NCBI GenBank assembly: GCA_017557005.1
Contig: JAFZFZ010000065.1
Coordinates: 1 to 38,170 of the forward strand
Source of the DNA: Bacteroidaceae bacterium
GTDB taxonomy: Bacteria > Bacteroidota > Bacteroidia > Bacteroidales > Bacteroidaceae
DNA length: 38,170 bases
Direction: 5' to 3'
Shown: positions 5,794-14,097 of the stretch, piece after piece
Position numbering within the stretch: position 1 is the first letter of the stretch
Layout of the letters: every line of letters starts with the position of its first letter
Position numbers and translations under genes: made by a program
Notes under the pieces: generated by a model
Seen by the model: only the letters and a program-made list of their open reading frames with translations
Database searches by the model: none
Told to the model about the DNA's origin: nothing

Positions 5794-7287
5794 TTATCTT
5801 CTACTTCCACTACTATAAGATCCTCCGCTACGTGAACTGCTGCCACCACTATACGATGAACCTCCACTGCGCGAACTGCTGCCACCGCTATACGATGAGC
5901 TTCCGCTGTAAGATGAGCTGCTACTGTATGAGCTACTGCTGCTATACGAACTACTGCTACTACTGCGCGAACTGCTGTATGAACTGCTACTGCTGCTGCG
6001 CGACGAAGACGAGCTTGACGAACTGCTGCCCGAGCGGCTGGTGGCATTAGGGGTACTAGTGCGGCTTACCGATGAAGAAGAGCTGCGTGTGCTGCTGGGA
6101 CGGTTATAGGTCGATCCCGAGCTGCTGCGCGAGGTACTCTGAGGCGAATAGCCACTACGAGTGCTTGAAGCGGTGCCACGACTAACCGATGTAGAAGTAC
6201 CACTGCGACGTATCACTTCATCGCTACCAGTGCGACTTGCCGATGAGCGTACTGCACCCGAAGGTTGGGTTGAACCTGAACGACTTGTAACGACACGCAC
6301 CGATGAGCTACGAGTAGTACTTCCGCTACCAGTACGTGTAGTTGTAGTGCTCTGTCGAGAAGCAGAAGACGCACCACGACCCACGGTATTATCGGCCTGC
6401 AAGCCACGACGTGAAGAGGCAATATCGGCATGACGGTCATTGTGAATGGGACGCGGACCAGGAGTCACCCCACCCCATCCGGGTCCAGGTTGATAGCCTG
6501 GATGGAATCCATTATGCCAACCGGGATAATAGCCGTGATGCCAACCGGGGTTATATCCATAGAAATAGGGATTGTACCAGGGATCGTACCACACGTGACC
6601 GTAGTGGTAACCTGCATAAGTCCAATAGCCTCCCCAATGGTACCCCCAACTATAATTCCAATGGCCACCCCATCCGTAGGGATAACCCATCATGTAGTCT
6701 GAATAGTACCAGTTGCTCGAGGTGGGAAACACGTAGGCATACATGCCATCATCGTATACATTCCATTGCCAGCTGGGCCACAATGCGCCGCCATAGACTA
6801 CATCCCAATAGAGCGGACTGCTCACGGGGATGGCATAACGCGGATTGCGGAAGCGAACGATGCGCATGGCATACTGATAATCAGCATCGCTACCATCGAA
6901 CCCATTGATCCAACCCTCGCCATCTTCAATATGGGTGAGACGCAAGGTATCTGTATTCATCCAGAGGGTATCGCCCTCCTCGGTGATAAGAACAAAGCCG
7001 TCATCATCCATGGCAAACTCAGACACTGCGTCGCCCTGCTCTGTCAAGTAAGAGCCACGACGGTTGTAGGCATCCTCGTCAATATCGAGTCCCTTAATAT
7101 TGACGGTGGTTATCGACAAAGCCTTGTCATCGGATACAGCAGCCTCAGCTTGAGACTCCTGTTTCGGTTCGTCGACAGCCTCAGTCTGCACCTTTTTCTT
7201 CTTAGGAACGAAGTAGAGGTCATCGTGCTGAGCCCAAGCTGAGCCAACGATGCCCATCAACATGGTTATCAATAATACTCTTTTCAT
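5794..7287 (-). CDS. Secreted protein with Trp/Tyr-rich centre and Ser/Arg-rich low-complexity tail
   Basis: A 497-residue protein I cannot assign to a named family. Signal peptide MKRVLLITMLMGIVGSAWA|Q. Residues about 20-140 are acidic (FVPKKKKVQTEAVDEPKQE; EEGDTLWMNTDTLRLTH). Residues about 150-275 are packed with Trp, Tyr, Gly, His and Pro (YPYGWGGHW; YNPGWHHGYYPGWHNG). From about 310 to the end the protein is Ser/Arg/Thr/Gly repeats (SSSSYSSSRSSSSS; YSGGSSSRSGGSS). The tail is DNA-level repetitive, so length variation between strains is likely. First gene of an operon with the FadL-like barrel; probably periplasmic or at the cell surface. The leader is about 225 bases long. Confidence 0.8.
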   Translation of the reverse strand: MKRVLLITMLMGIVGSAWAQHDDLYFVPKKKKVQTEAVDEPKQESQAEAAVSDDKALSITTVNIKGLDIDEDAYNRRGSYLTEQGDAVSEFAMDDDGFVLITEEGDTLWMNTDTLRLTHIEDGEGWINGFDGSDADYQYAMRIVRFRNPRYAIPVSSPLYWDVVYGGALWPSWQWNVYDDGMYAYVFPTSSNWYYSDYMMGYPYGWGGHWNYSWGYHWGGYWTYAGYHYGHVWYDPWYNPYFYGYNPGWHHGYYPGWHNGFHPGYQPGPGWGGVTPGPRPIHNDRHADIASSRRGLQADNTVGRGASSASRQSTTTTRTGSGSTTRSSSVRVVTSRSGSTQPSGAVRSSASRTGSDEVIRRSGTSTSVSRGTASSTRSGYSPQSTSRSSSGSTYNRPSSTRSSSSSVSRTSTPNATSRSGSSSSSSSSSRSSSSSSYSSSRSSSSSSYSSSSSYSSSSSYSGSSSYSGGSSSRSGGSSYSGGSSSRSGGSYSSGSRR

Positions 7288-7318
7288 ACCTTATATATTA
7301 TATATTACTTAAGTTTCG

Positions 7319-7500
7319 CAAACTCAACTTTTCAGGAGTAAAAGGAGTTAAAAGGAGACCACATTTCGCTTTGCTCCATTTGGGGGAGATAAAGGCCTAA
7401 TGATTTGTTCGCAGCGTACTTAACTATCGGCATTTAACTCCATTTATCTCCCTATATCTTCCTTTACTACCCGCTTTCGCACTTGCGAAAGTTGAGTGTA
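7319..7500. repeat. Facing GGAGTTAAA-type word arrays in a long leader
   Basis: AACTCAACTTTTC then GGAGTAAAA-GGAGTTAAAA-GGAGACC on the left (7321-7360) is mirrored on the right (about 7430-7498) by the complement of GGAAGATATA-GGGAGATAAAT-GGAGTTAAAT next to AACTTTCGCAAG. This gives an imperfect inverted repeat with arms of about 40-60 bases inside the untranslated leader of the minus-strand operon. The block between them (about 7361-7428) contains nothing recognisable. Confidence 0.5.
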
Positions 7501-7513
7501 TAACTTTATGATG

Positions 7514-7521
7514 CAAAGATA
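7514..7521 (-). promoter_or_regulatory. -7 box of the serine-rich/FadL operon
   Basis: The minus strand reads TATCTTTG, a perfect TAnnTTTG. The position where a -33 box would sit, about 20 bases upstream on the minus strand, is occupied by the palindrome at 7541-7559. Confidence 0.6.
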
Positions 7522-7540
7522 GGGTATATTTTTTTATCTC

Positions 7541-7583
7541 ATAGGGGGAAATTCCCTATGATTTTAGGGGAAAATCCCTAAAA
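7541..7583. promoter_or_regulatory. Twin palindromic sites between divergent promoters
   Basis: Site A, ATAGGG-N7-CCCTAT at 7541-7559, and site B, TTTTAGGG-N6-CCCTAAAA at 7562-7583, share the core TAGGG-N6/7-CCCTA with an A/T-rich centre. Site A covers the -33 position of the minus-strand promoter and site B that of the prmA promoter. This is the arrangement expected for a repressor or an activator acting on both. No regulator gene is adjacent. Confidence 0.6.
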
Positions 7584-7588
7584 ATGCG

Positions 7589-7596
7589 TAATTTTG
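7589..7596 (+). promoter_or_regulatory. -7 box of prmA
   Basis: TAATTTTG is a perfect TAnnTTTG, 51 bases upstream of the prmA ATG and 6 bases after palindrome B. Confidence 0.65.
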
Positions 7597-7647
7597 TATT
7601 GAAAACATAAAAATATCCGCAAAATCAACATAAAAACAAGAAAAGCT

Positions 7648-8490
7648 ATGCAATATCTTGAAGTCACCTTTACCGTGAGCCCCGTAAGTGAAACAGCTAA
7701 CGACATCATCGCAGCCTTGGCTGCCGAGCTGGGATTTGAAAGTTTCGTAGAGTCTGAGCAAGGCACCATCGGCTATGTACCTATCAACCTATACGATGAG
7801 CAGGCACTGAATGAAGCGTTGGCCGACTTCCCCATGCCCGACACACAGGTGACCTTCACCACCTGCGAAATGGAGGACAAGAACTGGAACGAGGAGTGGG
7901 AAAAGCATTTCTTCGAGCCCATCGTGGTGGATAGCCGTTGCGTGATACATAGCACCTTCCACAAGGATTACCCGAAGGCCGACTTCGACATCATCATCAA
8001 TCCGCAGATGGCTTTTGGCACCGGACATCACCAGACCACACGTCTTATCATCAGCTACCTGTTGGATATAGAGTTGAGCGGCAAGACCGTGCTCGACATG
8101 GGTTGTGGAACCTCGATACTCGCCATCCTGGCATCGATGCGCGGAGCCAAAGCACTCACAGCCATCGACATCGATGAGTGGTGCGTAAACAACTCCATTG
8201 ACAACCTCGCCCTCAACGACATCAACAACATTAAGGTATTCCAGGGCGACGCCTCATCGCTGGCCTCGGAGGGTCCGTTCGATGTGGTGATTGCCAACAT
8301 CAACCGCAACATCCTGCTGGCCGACATGCAGTACTACGTGGCTCGCATGAACCAAGGAGGTGAAATCTATTTCAGCGGATTCTATGAGAGCGATCTGCCC
8401 ATGATACAGGCCGAAGCCGAGCGCCTCGGATTGCGCTACATCAGTCATCGCGTAGAGAAAGAGTGGACAGCTGCTCAGTTTGCGCTATAA
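7648..8490 (+). CDS. prmA: Ribosomal protein L11 methyltransferase
   Basis: A 280-residue SAM-dependent methyltransferase that trimethylates ribosomal protein L11. Seen: a small N-terminal substrate-recognition domain (residues 1-55), the linker motif WNEEWEKHFFEPIVV near 79-93, the family stretch MAFGTGHHQTTRL near 120-132, SAM motif I VLDMGCGTSILAI near 148-160, the acidic motif II AIDIDEW, and FDVVIANINRNILL (NPPY-equivalent, here ANIN as usual for PrmA). Length and order are normal. It converges with the clostripain-like gene with only 8 bases between the stop codons and no terminator visible between them. Confidence 0.95.
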   Translation: MQYLEVTFTVSPVSETANDIIAALAAELGFESFVESEQGTIGYVPINLYDEQALNEALADFPMPDTQVTFTTCEMEDKNWNEEWEKHFFEPIVVDSRCVIHSTFHKDYPKADFDIIINPQMAFGTGHHQTTRLIISYLLDIELSGKTVLDMGCGTSILAILASMRGAKALTAIDIDEWCVNNSIDNLALNDINNIKVFQGDASSLASEGPFDVVIANINRNILLADMQYYVARMNQGGEIYFSGFYESDLPMIQAEAERLGLRYISHRVEKEWTAAQFAL

Positions 8491-8498
8491 GAGGAAGG

Positions 8499-9725
8499 CT
8501 ACCAGCCTACCTCTTGCCATCCGGCAGCAACATACCAGGAGGTGGTACGGAACTTCTCGTTCAAACCATCGTAGATACTCCTATCTTGAGGAACATAGCA
8601 TGAAACTCCGCCATAATTGTCGAGGTCGACGCGCTGTGTATAGGCATCATTGGAGTACCACCAAGCGGTAGAGCGGGCGTAGGGCACGGCAAGGTCAAAC
8701 ACTGATTTCCAACGAACATAATCAGCCTCATCCTTAATCAAGCGACGCATATAGCCATTCATATCGTAGAACTCAGGACGCGACTTGCTTGATAGCGGAT
8801 AGTAGCGTTGGATTCCCTTCAGGTCAGTAGCCTCATCGCGCGACACATACTTGGTGATCATCTCAGCCGTAGCATCGGCCAAAGCATCGAGACGACTGCA
8901 ATCAATAACTGATAACGACACGCCATAACGGTCGGATCCATAGCCGAACACACTAATCACGCTATCATTATACATACGATAGTATTGTTCTACCACCTCG
9001 GCGCCATCAAAGGGAACACTAAAGAAGGGCTTCACCATGCGCTCATAGGGAGCACCGGGATTAGGAATCTCAGCAGGTGAGGCTATGACATGGCGTGTCA
9101 CATGACGTAGTTCATAAGCCACCTCAACGGCCTGCATAAAGCAAGCATCAAACAGGATAAACTCAAGACAGGGGAAACCATCCAGCACATCAGCGACATC
9201 GGCAATATCCATCTTTGAACCGCTATTAGAATAGTTGTTGCGACCGTTGTCAATACAAATGCTGCGCTGCGGAACAGCTTTGGCAGGAAGCCATGCATCA
9301 CCATGCGACCAAAAGATGAGTCCGTAACTCGACGAGGGGTAATGATCGCACACCCATTCCATTACTGTACGAAGAGTCTCTACATCGCCAGAGTTTTGCT
9401 CCTCGGAGTACTCGTGTACGACACGAGATGTAGGGCGTCGGCCCGACTGCTGTTCAATAGACAGTATACGCGGATTAGAGGTGTCGTCAAGATAGATGAG
9501 CAAACGACTATTGGCAGGAATATCGCCTGCCGCCTGCAACATTTCATCGATATCCTGTTCATGAAAGGCGCCATAGGACAAACTATTCTCTGCAGCAATA
9601 TAAGCCAATACCGTACGGTCGTAAACCACCTCATCATCGGGGTTAAACCAATGGCACGATGTCACTCCCAAGAACAGCGACATCGTGCACATAAATTTAT
9701 AAATAAAAGAACGGAGTGATTGCAT
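8499..9725 (-). CDS. Clostripain-family (C11) cysteine peptidase, lipoprotein
   Basis: A 408-residue protein with a hydrophobic N-terminus and a lipobox-like VTSC at residues 21-24, suggesting anchoring in a membrane. The C11 fold is shown by VLAYIAAENSLS, DIDEM, LLIYLDD, then the catalytic His in FWSHGDAW (H141) and the catalytic Cys in LFDACFM (C195), followed by the DACFMQ...ELRHV...SPAEIP block typical of the family. C11 enzymes cleave after Arg or Lys; its target here is unknown. It is the last gene of the rpoD - small secreted protein - peptidase run, 5 bases after the previous stop. Confidence 0.88.
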   Translation of the reverse strand: MQSLRSFIYKFMCTMSLFLGVTSCHWFNPDDEVVYDRTVLAYIAAENSLSYGAFHEQDIDEMLQAAGDIPANSRLLIYLDDTSNPRILSIEQQSGRRPTSRVVHEYSEEQNSGDVETLRTVMEWVCDHYPSSSYGLIFWSHGDAWLPAKAVPQRSICIDNGRNNYSNSGSKMDIADVADVLDGFPCLEFILFDACFMQAVEVAYELRHVTRHVIASPAEIPNPGAPYERMVKPFFSVPFDGAEVVEQYYRMYNDSVISVFGYGSDRYGVSLSVIDCSRLDALADATAEMITKYVSRDEATDLKGIQRYYPLSSKSRPEFYDMNGYMRRLIKDEADYVRWKSVFDLAVPYARSTAWWYSNDAYTQRVDLDNYGGVSCYVPQDRSIYDGLNEKFRTTSWYVAAGWQEVGW

Positions 9726-9730
9726 GCGTC

Positions 9731-10135
9731 CTATTCTTTACGAAACGCAAAGGCATCGGTTCCGACGCGACGCAACACCTTTTCCTTGTCGGACAGATAT
9801 CTCTTGCGTATCTTAATAAAACGTTTCTCTAAGTTCTTCTTATTATCAGAGTAAATAACTGCACAGGTCTGATTATCTTCACCCAGCATACCTTCAAGAT
9901 ACATCTTAAACTGATGTGAGTAGTTTGAATAGTTGTGCAACGAACCATCCTTGTTGATAACAACACTATCAAGATACTGAACATCGGTCAGGTAAACCGT
10001 CGAATCATTGAAATCAACCGACACGCCATACATATACACTCGCTTTGGCCCATCCTTTTCGGCCTTGGGAGCAGCAAAAGATGAGAGCACAAAGATGCTC
10101 AACAAACCTACCAACAGATAATGTAATTTGTTCAT
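9731..10135 (-). CDS. Small secreted protein of unknown function
   Basis: A 134-residue protein. I start it at MNKLHYLLVG because this gives a clean signal peptide (LLVGLLSIFVLSSFA|APKAEK); the frame continues four codons upstream to 10147. The mature part contains VYMYGVSVDFNDSTVYLTDVQYLDSVVINKDGS and an Arg/Lys-rich end (RFIKIRKRYLSDKEKVLRR). It lies between rpoD and the C11 peptidase with short gaps, so it is probably cotranscribed. No family recognised with confidence. Confidence 0.75.
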   Translation of the reverse strand: MNKLHYLLVGLLSIFVLSSFAAPKAEKDGPKRVYMYGVSVDFNDSTVYLTDVQYLDSVVINKDGSLHNYSNYSHQFKMYLEGMLGEDNQTCAVIYSDNKKNLEKRFIKIRKRYLSDKEKVLRRVGTDAFAFRKE

Positions 10136-10162
10136 ATGCGTGTACATACTTAAATAGATGGA

Positions 10163-11023
10163 TTATCCCAAGTATGACTTGAGCAGCTTGCTACGTGAAT
10201 TCTGACGGAGGCGACGGATAGCCTTCTCCTTAATCTGACGCACACGCTCACGTGTGAGGCCAAACTTATCGCCAATCTCCTCCAAGGTCATCTCTTGAGT
10301 ACCAATACCGAAGAACATCTGCAGGATCTCCTTCTCACGATCGGTGAGTGTAGAGAGCGCACGATCAATCTCGGTTGAGAGCGATTCGCTCACGAGTGAG
10401 CGGTCGGCCATAGGAGAATCGTCGTTTACAAGCACATCGAGCAAGCTATTGTCCTCACCCTCAACAAAGGGAGCATCTACCGAGATATGACGGCCCGATA
10501 CCTTCAAAGTATCTGCAATCTTATCAACGGGGATATCGAGCTCGTCAGCCAACTCCTCAGCAGAGGGGCGACGCTCATTCTCTTGCTCAAACTTTGAGAA
10601 TGCCTTGCTAATCTTGTTCAGTGAACCCACCTGATTGAGCGGGAGACGCACGATACGTGCCTGCTCAGCCAATGCCTGCAAGATAGACTGACGAATCCAC
10701 CACACGGCATAACTGATAAACTTAAATCCGCGGGTCTCATCAAACTTCTCCGCTGCCTTGATCAAGCCAAGGTTACCCTCGTTAATCAAGTCAGGCAAGC
10801 TAAGGCCCTGATTTTGATATTGCTTGGCTACAGAAACCACGAAACGCAAGTTGGCACGTGTCAGTTTTTCCAAAGCTACGCGATCGCCTTTACGTATACG
10901 CTGGGCGAGCTCCACCTCTTCGTCTACGGTAATCAACTCTTCGCGACCAATTTCCTGCAAGTACTTATCCAACGATGCACTCTCGCGGTTGGTAATGCTC
11001 TTTGTAATTTTAAGCTGTCTCAT
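10163..11023 (-). CDS. rpoD: Primary RNA polymerase sigma factor (sigma-70)
   Basis: A 286-residue sigma factor with region 1.2 ([16 protein letters not shown]), region 2 including [29 protein letters not shown] and [15 protein letters not shown], region 3 ([16 protein letters not shown]), and region 4 helix-turn-helix ([19 protein letters not shown]). Region 1.1 and the long non-conserved insert of the E. coli protein are absent, as in Bacteroidetes primary sigma factors. This form recognises the TAnnTTTG boxes noted here, including one in front of its own gene. Confidence 0.93.
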   Translation of the reverse strand: MRQLKITKSITNRESASLDKYLQEIGREELITVDEEVELAQRIRKGDRVALEKLTRANLRFVVSVAKQYQNQGLSLPDLINEGNLGLIKAAEKFDETRGFKFISYAVWWIRQSILQALAEQARIVRLPLNQVGSLNKISKAFSKFEQENERRPSAEELADELDIPVDKIADTLKVSGRHISVDAPFVEGEDNSLLDVLVNDDSPMADRSLVSESLSTEIDRALSTLTDREKEILQMFFGIGTQEMTLEEIGDKFGLTRERVRQIKEKAIRRLRQNSRSKLLKSYLG

Positions 11024-11065
11024 CGAAAAAAAATACGTATTTCAGTCAATAAACCAAATTAGCTG

Positions 11066-11097
11066 CAAAATTAGTGCAAGGCGAGCGAAAAAGCAAA
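11066..11097 (-). promoter_or_regulatory. rpoD promoter
   Basis: On the minus strand TTTG (11097-11094) is followed after 20 bases by TAATTTTG (11073-11066), a full Bacteroidetes -33/-7 pair at normal spacing, 43 bases from the start codon. Confidence 0.75.
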
Positions 11098-11188
11098 TCT
11101 CAACGAGCGAAAATAACGAAAAAGTCTATTTTTTCATTATTGAGCGAGGCAGAGATTCAACAATGTTAAATTTATTTGCATTTTTCTG

Positions 11189-11258
11189 CCGACGCGGTAT
11201 GAAAGCGTCGGGTGCGACGACGGAAACTTCAGTTTCCCTAAGGAGTGCGACTTGTCGC
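11189..11258 (+). repeat. Three-hairpin repeat module, copy 2
   Basis: CCGACGC-N9-GCGTCGG (11189-11211), GGAAAC-TTCA-GTTTCC (11222-11237), and GCGAC-TT-GTCGC (11247-11258). It matches the reverse complement of 2165-2236. Stem 1 and its loop are identical; in stem 2 a T-A pair becomes G-C; in stem 3 T-A becomes G-C and the adjacent G-C becomes A-T. All changes preserve pairing. It lies in the 552-base gap between the rpoD promoter and the capsule promoter, with no coding potential. Confidence 0.8.
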
Positions 11259-11395
11259 CATCTGCCTAATTAAAAGCTACAAAGTAGGTTAAAAAGAGAG
11301 CAAATCTACTCATAAATAACTTCCAACTAAACTCAAAATAGGATCCAAACAAATTCTTATTTCAAAAAAATAATTGTAAATCAATATAGAATAAT

Positions 11396-11403
11396 TAACT
11401 TTG
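11396..11403 (+). promoter_or_regulatory. Promoter of the polysaccharide locus
   Basis: TAACTTTG fits TAnnTTTG; a TTG lies about 20 bases upstream in an AT-rich stretch. It precedes the wzx ATG by about 170 bases, leaving a long leader. There is no UpxY-type antiterminator gene, which often opens Bacteroides capsule loci. Confidence 0.6.
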
Positions 11404-11429
11404 CATAGTAAAGTGGTATATAGTTGTCT

Positions 11430-11462
11430 ATGCAAAACATTGAATGGCACTACAAAAACTGA
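11430..11462 (+). CDS. Possible 10-residue leader peptide
   Basis: ATG...TGA encodes MQNIEWHYKN inside the long leader of the capsule transcript, 26 bases after the promoter box. It may be chance. The reason to note it is the long leader and the stem-loop that follows at 11504-11555. Confidence 0.2.
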   Translation: MQNIEWHYKN

Positions 11463-11503
11463 TTAATAACAGGACCACACTTTCTTCTCGGAGCACTAAA
11501 CTA

Positions 11504-11555
11504 ATTGGATTCCTTGCATTTACAAAGAACCCAAAGCCCTAGAGGAATGTCCAAT
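11504..11555 (+). promoter_or_regulatory. Stem-loop in the capsule leader
   Basis: ATTGGATTCCT (11504-11514) pairs with AGGAATGTCCAAT (11543-11555) with a two-base bulge, enclosing a 28-base loop, ending about 20 bases before the wzx start. It could affect translation or transcript elongation. Confidence 0.35.
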
Positions 11556-11575
11556 AACGAACGACAGGACCAAAA

Positions 11576-13114
11576 ATGAGCGCTCACTCAGAAAACACTA
11601 AACGCATAGCCAAAAACACGATGATGTTGTATTTGCGCATGCTATTAACGGTACTCATATCGTTATATGCCACTCGTGTCGTTTTAGAGGCGTTGGGAGA
11701 AAATGATTATGGGCTATACAATCTTGTAGGTGCTATTATCGGAATGATAGGGATTTTAACCACGCTGCTTTCGCAGGGGTCTTCCCGATTCATTACGATA
11801 GCTTTAGGAAAAGGGAATCTACAAGAACTTAAAACAACATTCTCGGCCTCCATTACAATACATGCTATTCTGGGCGCATTCGTTTTCCTGATCGGAATAA
11901 TAATAGGTTCAGTAATCGTTAGCAAACTAAATATAAGTCCTGACCGTATTGACGCAGCACAATTCGTTTTTAAGTTATCGTTAGTAGCTGCTGTAATTGG
12001 AATTATACAGGCACCATTCCATTCCACCATTATAGCACATGAAAAAATGGCATTCTTCGCTTACGTTAGCATCTGGGATGCCATTGCCAAACTACTGATT
12101 GTATATCTACTCACTGCCGTAAATGCAGACAAACTTAAGACCTATGCTGCCCTATATTTATGCGTCAACATAATTACTGCACTTATTTACTACGGATATT
12201 GCAACAAGAAATTTGAAGAATGCAGAAGAATCCGTTACAAGATAGACATTAAACTATACAAGGATTTCTTCAAGTACATAGGTTGGAACTCAATATCAGT
12301 TGTAGCATTTACTCTGAACGGTCAAGGTATCACTGTGTTACTCAACATATTCGGGACTGCTGTAGTTGCGGCTCGTGGTATAGCAAATACTGTATCTAAT
12401 TTTGTGTTCAGTTTTGTCATGAATTTCCAGACAGCCGTACGTCCACAAATATTCAAACTGTACTCGGTCAACGACATATCAAGTATGAATAAACTTATAA
12501 CAAGAACATCCCGGCTGTCCTCGTATTTAATGGGAATAATCGGCATACCGCTATTCATAGAAATGGAGACAGTTCTGAGTATCTGGCTAAAAGAAGTACC
12601 CGAATACACCTGTACATTTGTGCGTTTAGCTTTAATACAAGGTCTCATACAGGCTATAGACTTACCCATCGGAGCAGGTATCCACGCTGTAGGGAAGATG
12701 AGACTCCCCAACATTACCTCTTCGTTGATCTATATGGCTATTCTCCCCATAAGTTACTTTGCCATCAGAATGGGAGCATTACCGAACATCACATACATAA
12801 TAGTTGTATGCGTGTATCCTTTGGCCTTAATCATGGATTTATACATTCTTCATAGATATACTGGGTTTCCACTAAAAGAATTCGTGGGCAGAAATATCCT
12901 CCTCCCTACTCTATTCATCATGACAACAGGATATCTTGTATATATAATAACGAATAACAACAATGCACCTTCGATAATCAAAATATTATGCACTGTGTTC
13001 ACCTCAACAGCCATATTCGTCCCCATAGTTTATAGGGGTGGACTGATTAAAGAGGAGCGTGCCTACGTTCTGAATATTATCAAGCAGAAACTAAGCCGCA
13101 TATCACACAAATAA
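11576..13114 (+). CDS. Wzx-type polysaccharide flippase (MATE/MOP superfamily)
   Basis: A 512-residue, highly hydrophobic protein with about 12-14 membrane segments. The start NTMMLYLRMLLTVLISLYATRVVLEALGENDYGLYNLVG is typical of Bacteroidales O-antigen/capsule transporters (polysaccharide biosynthesis protein family). It should flip the lipid-linked repeat unit across the inner membrane for Wzy. First gene of the locus; 15 bases separate it from the next gene. Sugar specificity cannot be told. Confidence 0.85.
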   Translation: MSAHSENTKRIAKNTMMLYLRMLLTVLISLYATRVVLEALGENDYGLYNLVGAIIGMIGILTTLLSQGSSRFITIALGKGNLQELKTTFSASITIHAILGAFVFLIGIIIGSVIVSKLNISPDRIDAAQFVFKLSLVAAVIGIIQAPFHSTIIAHEKMAFFAYVSIWDAIAKLLIVYLLTAVNADKLKTYAALYLCVNIITALIYYGYCNKKFEECRRIRYKIDIKLYKDFFKYIGWNSISVVAFTLNGQGITVLLNIFGTAVVAARGIANTVSNFVFSFVMNFQTAVRPQIFKLYSVNDISSMNKLITRTSRLSSYLMGIIGIPLFIEMETVLSIWLKEVPEYTCTFVRLALIQGLIQAIDLPIGAGIHAVGKMRLPNITSSLIYMAILPISYFAIRMGALPNITYIIVVCVYPLALIMDLYILHRYTGFPLKEFVGRNILLPTLFIMTTGYLVYIITNNNNAPSIIKILCTVFTSTAIFVPIVYRGGLIKEERAYVLNIIKQKLSRISHK

Positions 13115-13129
13115 CATAACGCACTGAAA

Positions 13130-14071
13130 ATGAAGTACTCGTTCGTATTACCCGCATACAAAGCCACATTTTTAAGAGAAGCCATTGACAGCATATTAAA
13201 CCAAACCTACACCCGATTTGAACTTATCATTGTCAATGATGCCTCCCCTGAGGATCTTGATACCATTGTAAACAAATACAAAGATGAACGAATCCAATAT
13301 TATGTGAATGAAGAAAACATTGGAGGGAAAGACTTAGTTGCACAATGGAACCATTGTATCAACTACGCAAAAGGAGAGTATCTGATACTTGCTTCTGACG
13401 ATGACAGATATCATTCCAACTTTTTAGCCAAGATAGATGAGTTGACCTGCAAGCACCCCAATGCGAATGTATTCAGACCAAGAATACAAATCATTGATGC
13501 GGAAGGGAGGTTCAAAAAAACCGAAGCATTCATGAGAGAGCGCACAAGTCTGATAGAGTTCATGTATCTGCAAAACTCACACATTATGAGCGGAGTGCCA
13601 TACTACACCATTAGACGAAAAGCATTATTGGATATAGGTGGATGGATAAACTACCCATTGGCATGGGGAAGCGATGATGCCACCATCATGTTTCTCATCA
13701 AAGACTACGGCATAGTTGCGACTGAAGAAATTCTTTTTGACTTTAGAATGTCTGGGGAAAACATAACATCAAAAAAGAATAATGCACATGCATTAGAACA
13801 AAAACTTAAAGCCAGACTTTCTTTTTATGATTGGCGTGACAAATTGCTGCCAACCCTTGAGGCGAAAAGCGATTTAGAAGTGAATTATATCAATTGGCTG
13901 AAAGCTAATCGAGAGAGGTGCCTTAAAGAGGAGATTTATGACCTTATGTGTGATTCTACGCTACAGGCATGTTTTGCATGTCTAAGAAACATATTAAGCA
14001 TCCCGACCGTAACAAAGAAATGGCTGATTATTTGTTATATAAAACGAATCTTTCAGACCTTATTCTTTTAG
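13130..14071 (+). CDS. Family 2 glycosyltransferase
   Basis: A 313-residue GT-A enzyme: YSFVLPAYKATFLREAIDSILNQTY at the start, FELIIVNDASPEDL, then the metal-binding LASDDDRYH near residue 90, and GWINYPLAWGSDDATIMFL near 180, the acceptor-side acidic region. A cytoplasmic inverting sugar transferase acting on the lipid-linked intermediate. Donor and acceptor unknown. The coding sequence is AT-rich like its neighbours. Confidence 0.85.
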   Translation: MKYSFVLPAYKATFLREAIDSILNQTYTRFELIIVNDASPEDLDTIVNKYKDERIQYYVNEENIGGKDLVAQWNHCINYAKGEYLILASDDDRYHSNFLAKIDELTCKHPNANVFRPRIQIIDAEGRFKKTEAFMRERTSLIEFMYLQNSHIMSGVPYYTIRRKALLDIGGWINYPLAWGSDDATIMFLIKDYGIVATEEILFDFRMSGENITSKKNNAHALEQKLKARLSFYDWRDKLLPTLEAKSDLEVNYINWLKANRERCLKEEIYDLMCDSTLQACFACLRNILSIPTVTKKWLIICYIKRIFQTLFF

Positions 14072-14097
14072 CCCCATCCATAACTACATAAAATTTC

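Noticed and set aside
5742..6050. Cys/Tyr-rich open frame on the plus strand opposite the Ser-rich tail
   Set aside because: It is the antisense of the serine-codon repeats; its odd composition follows from them.
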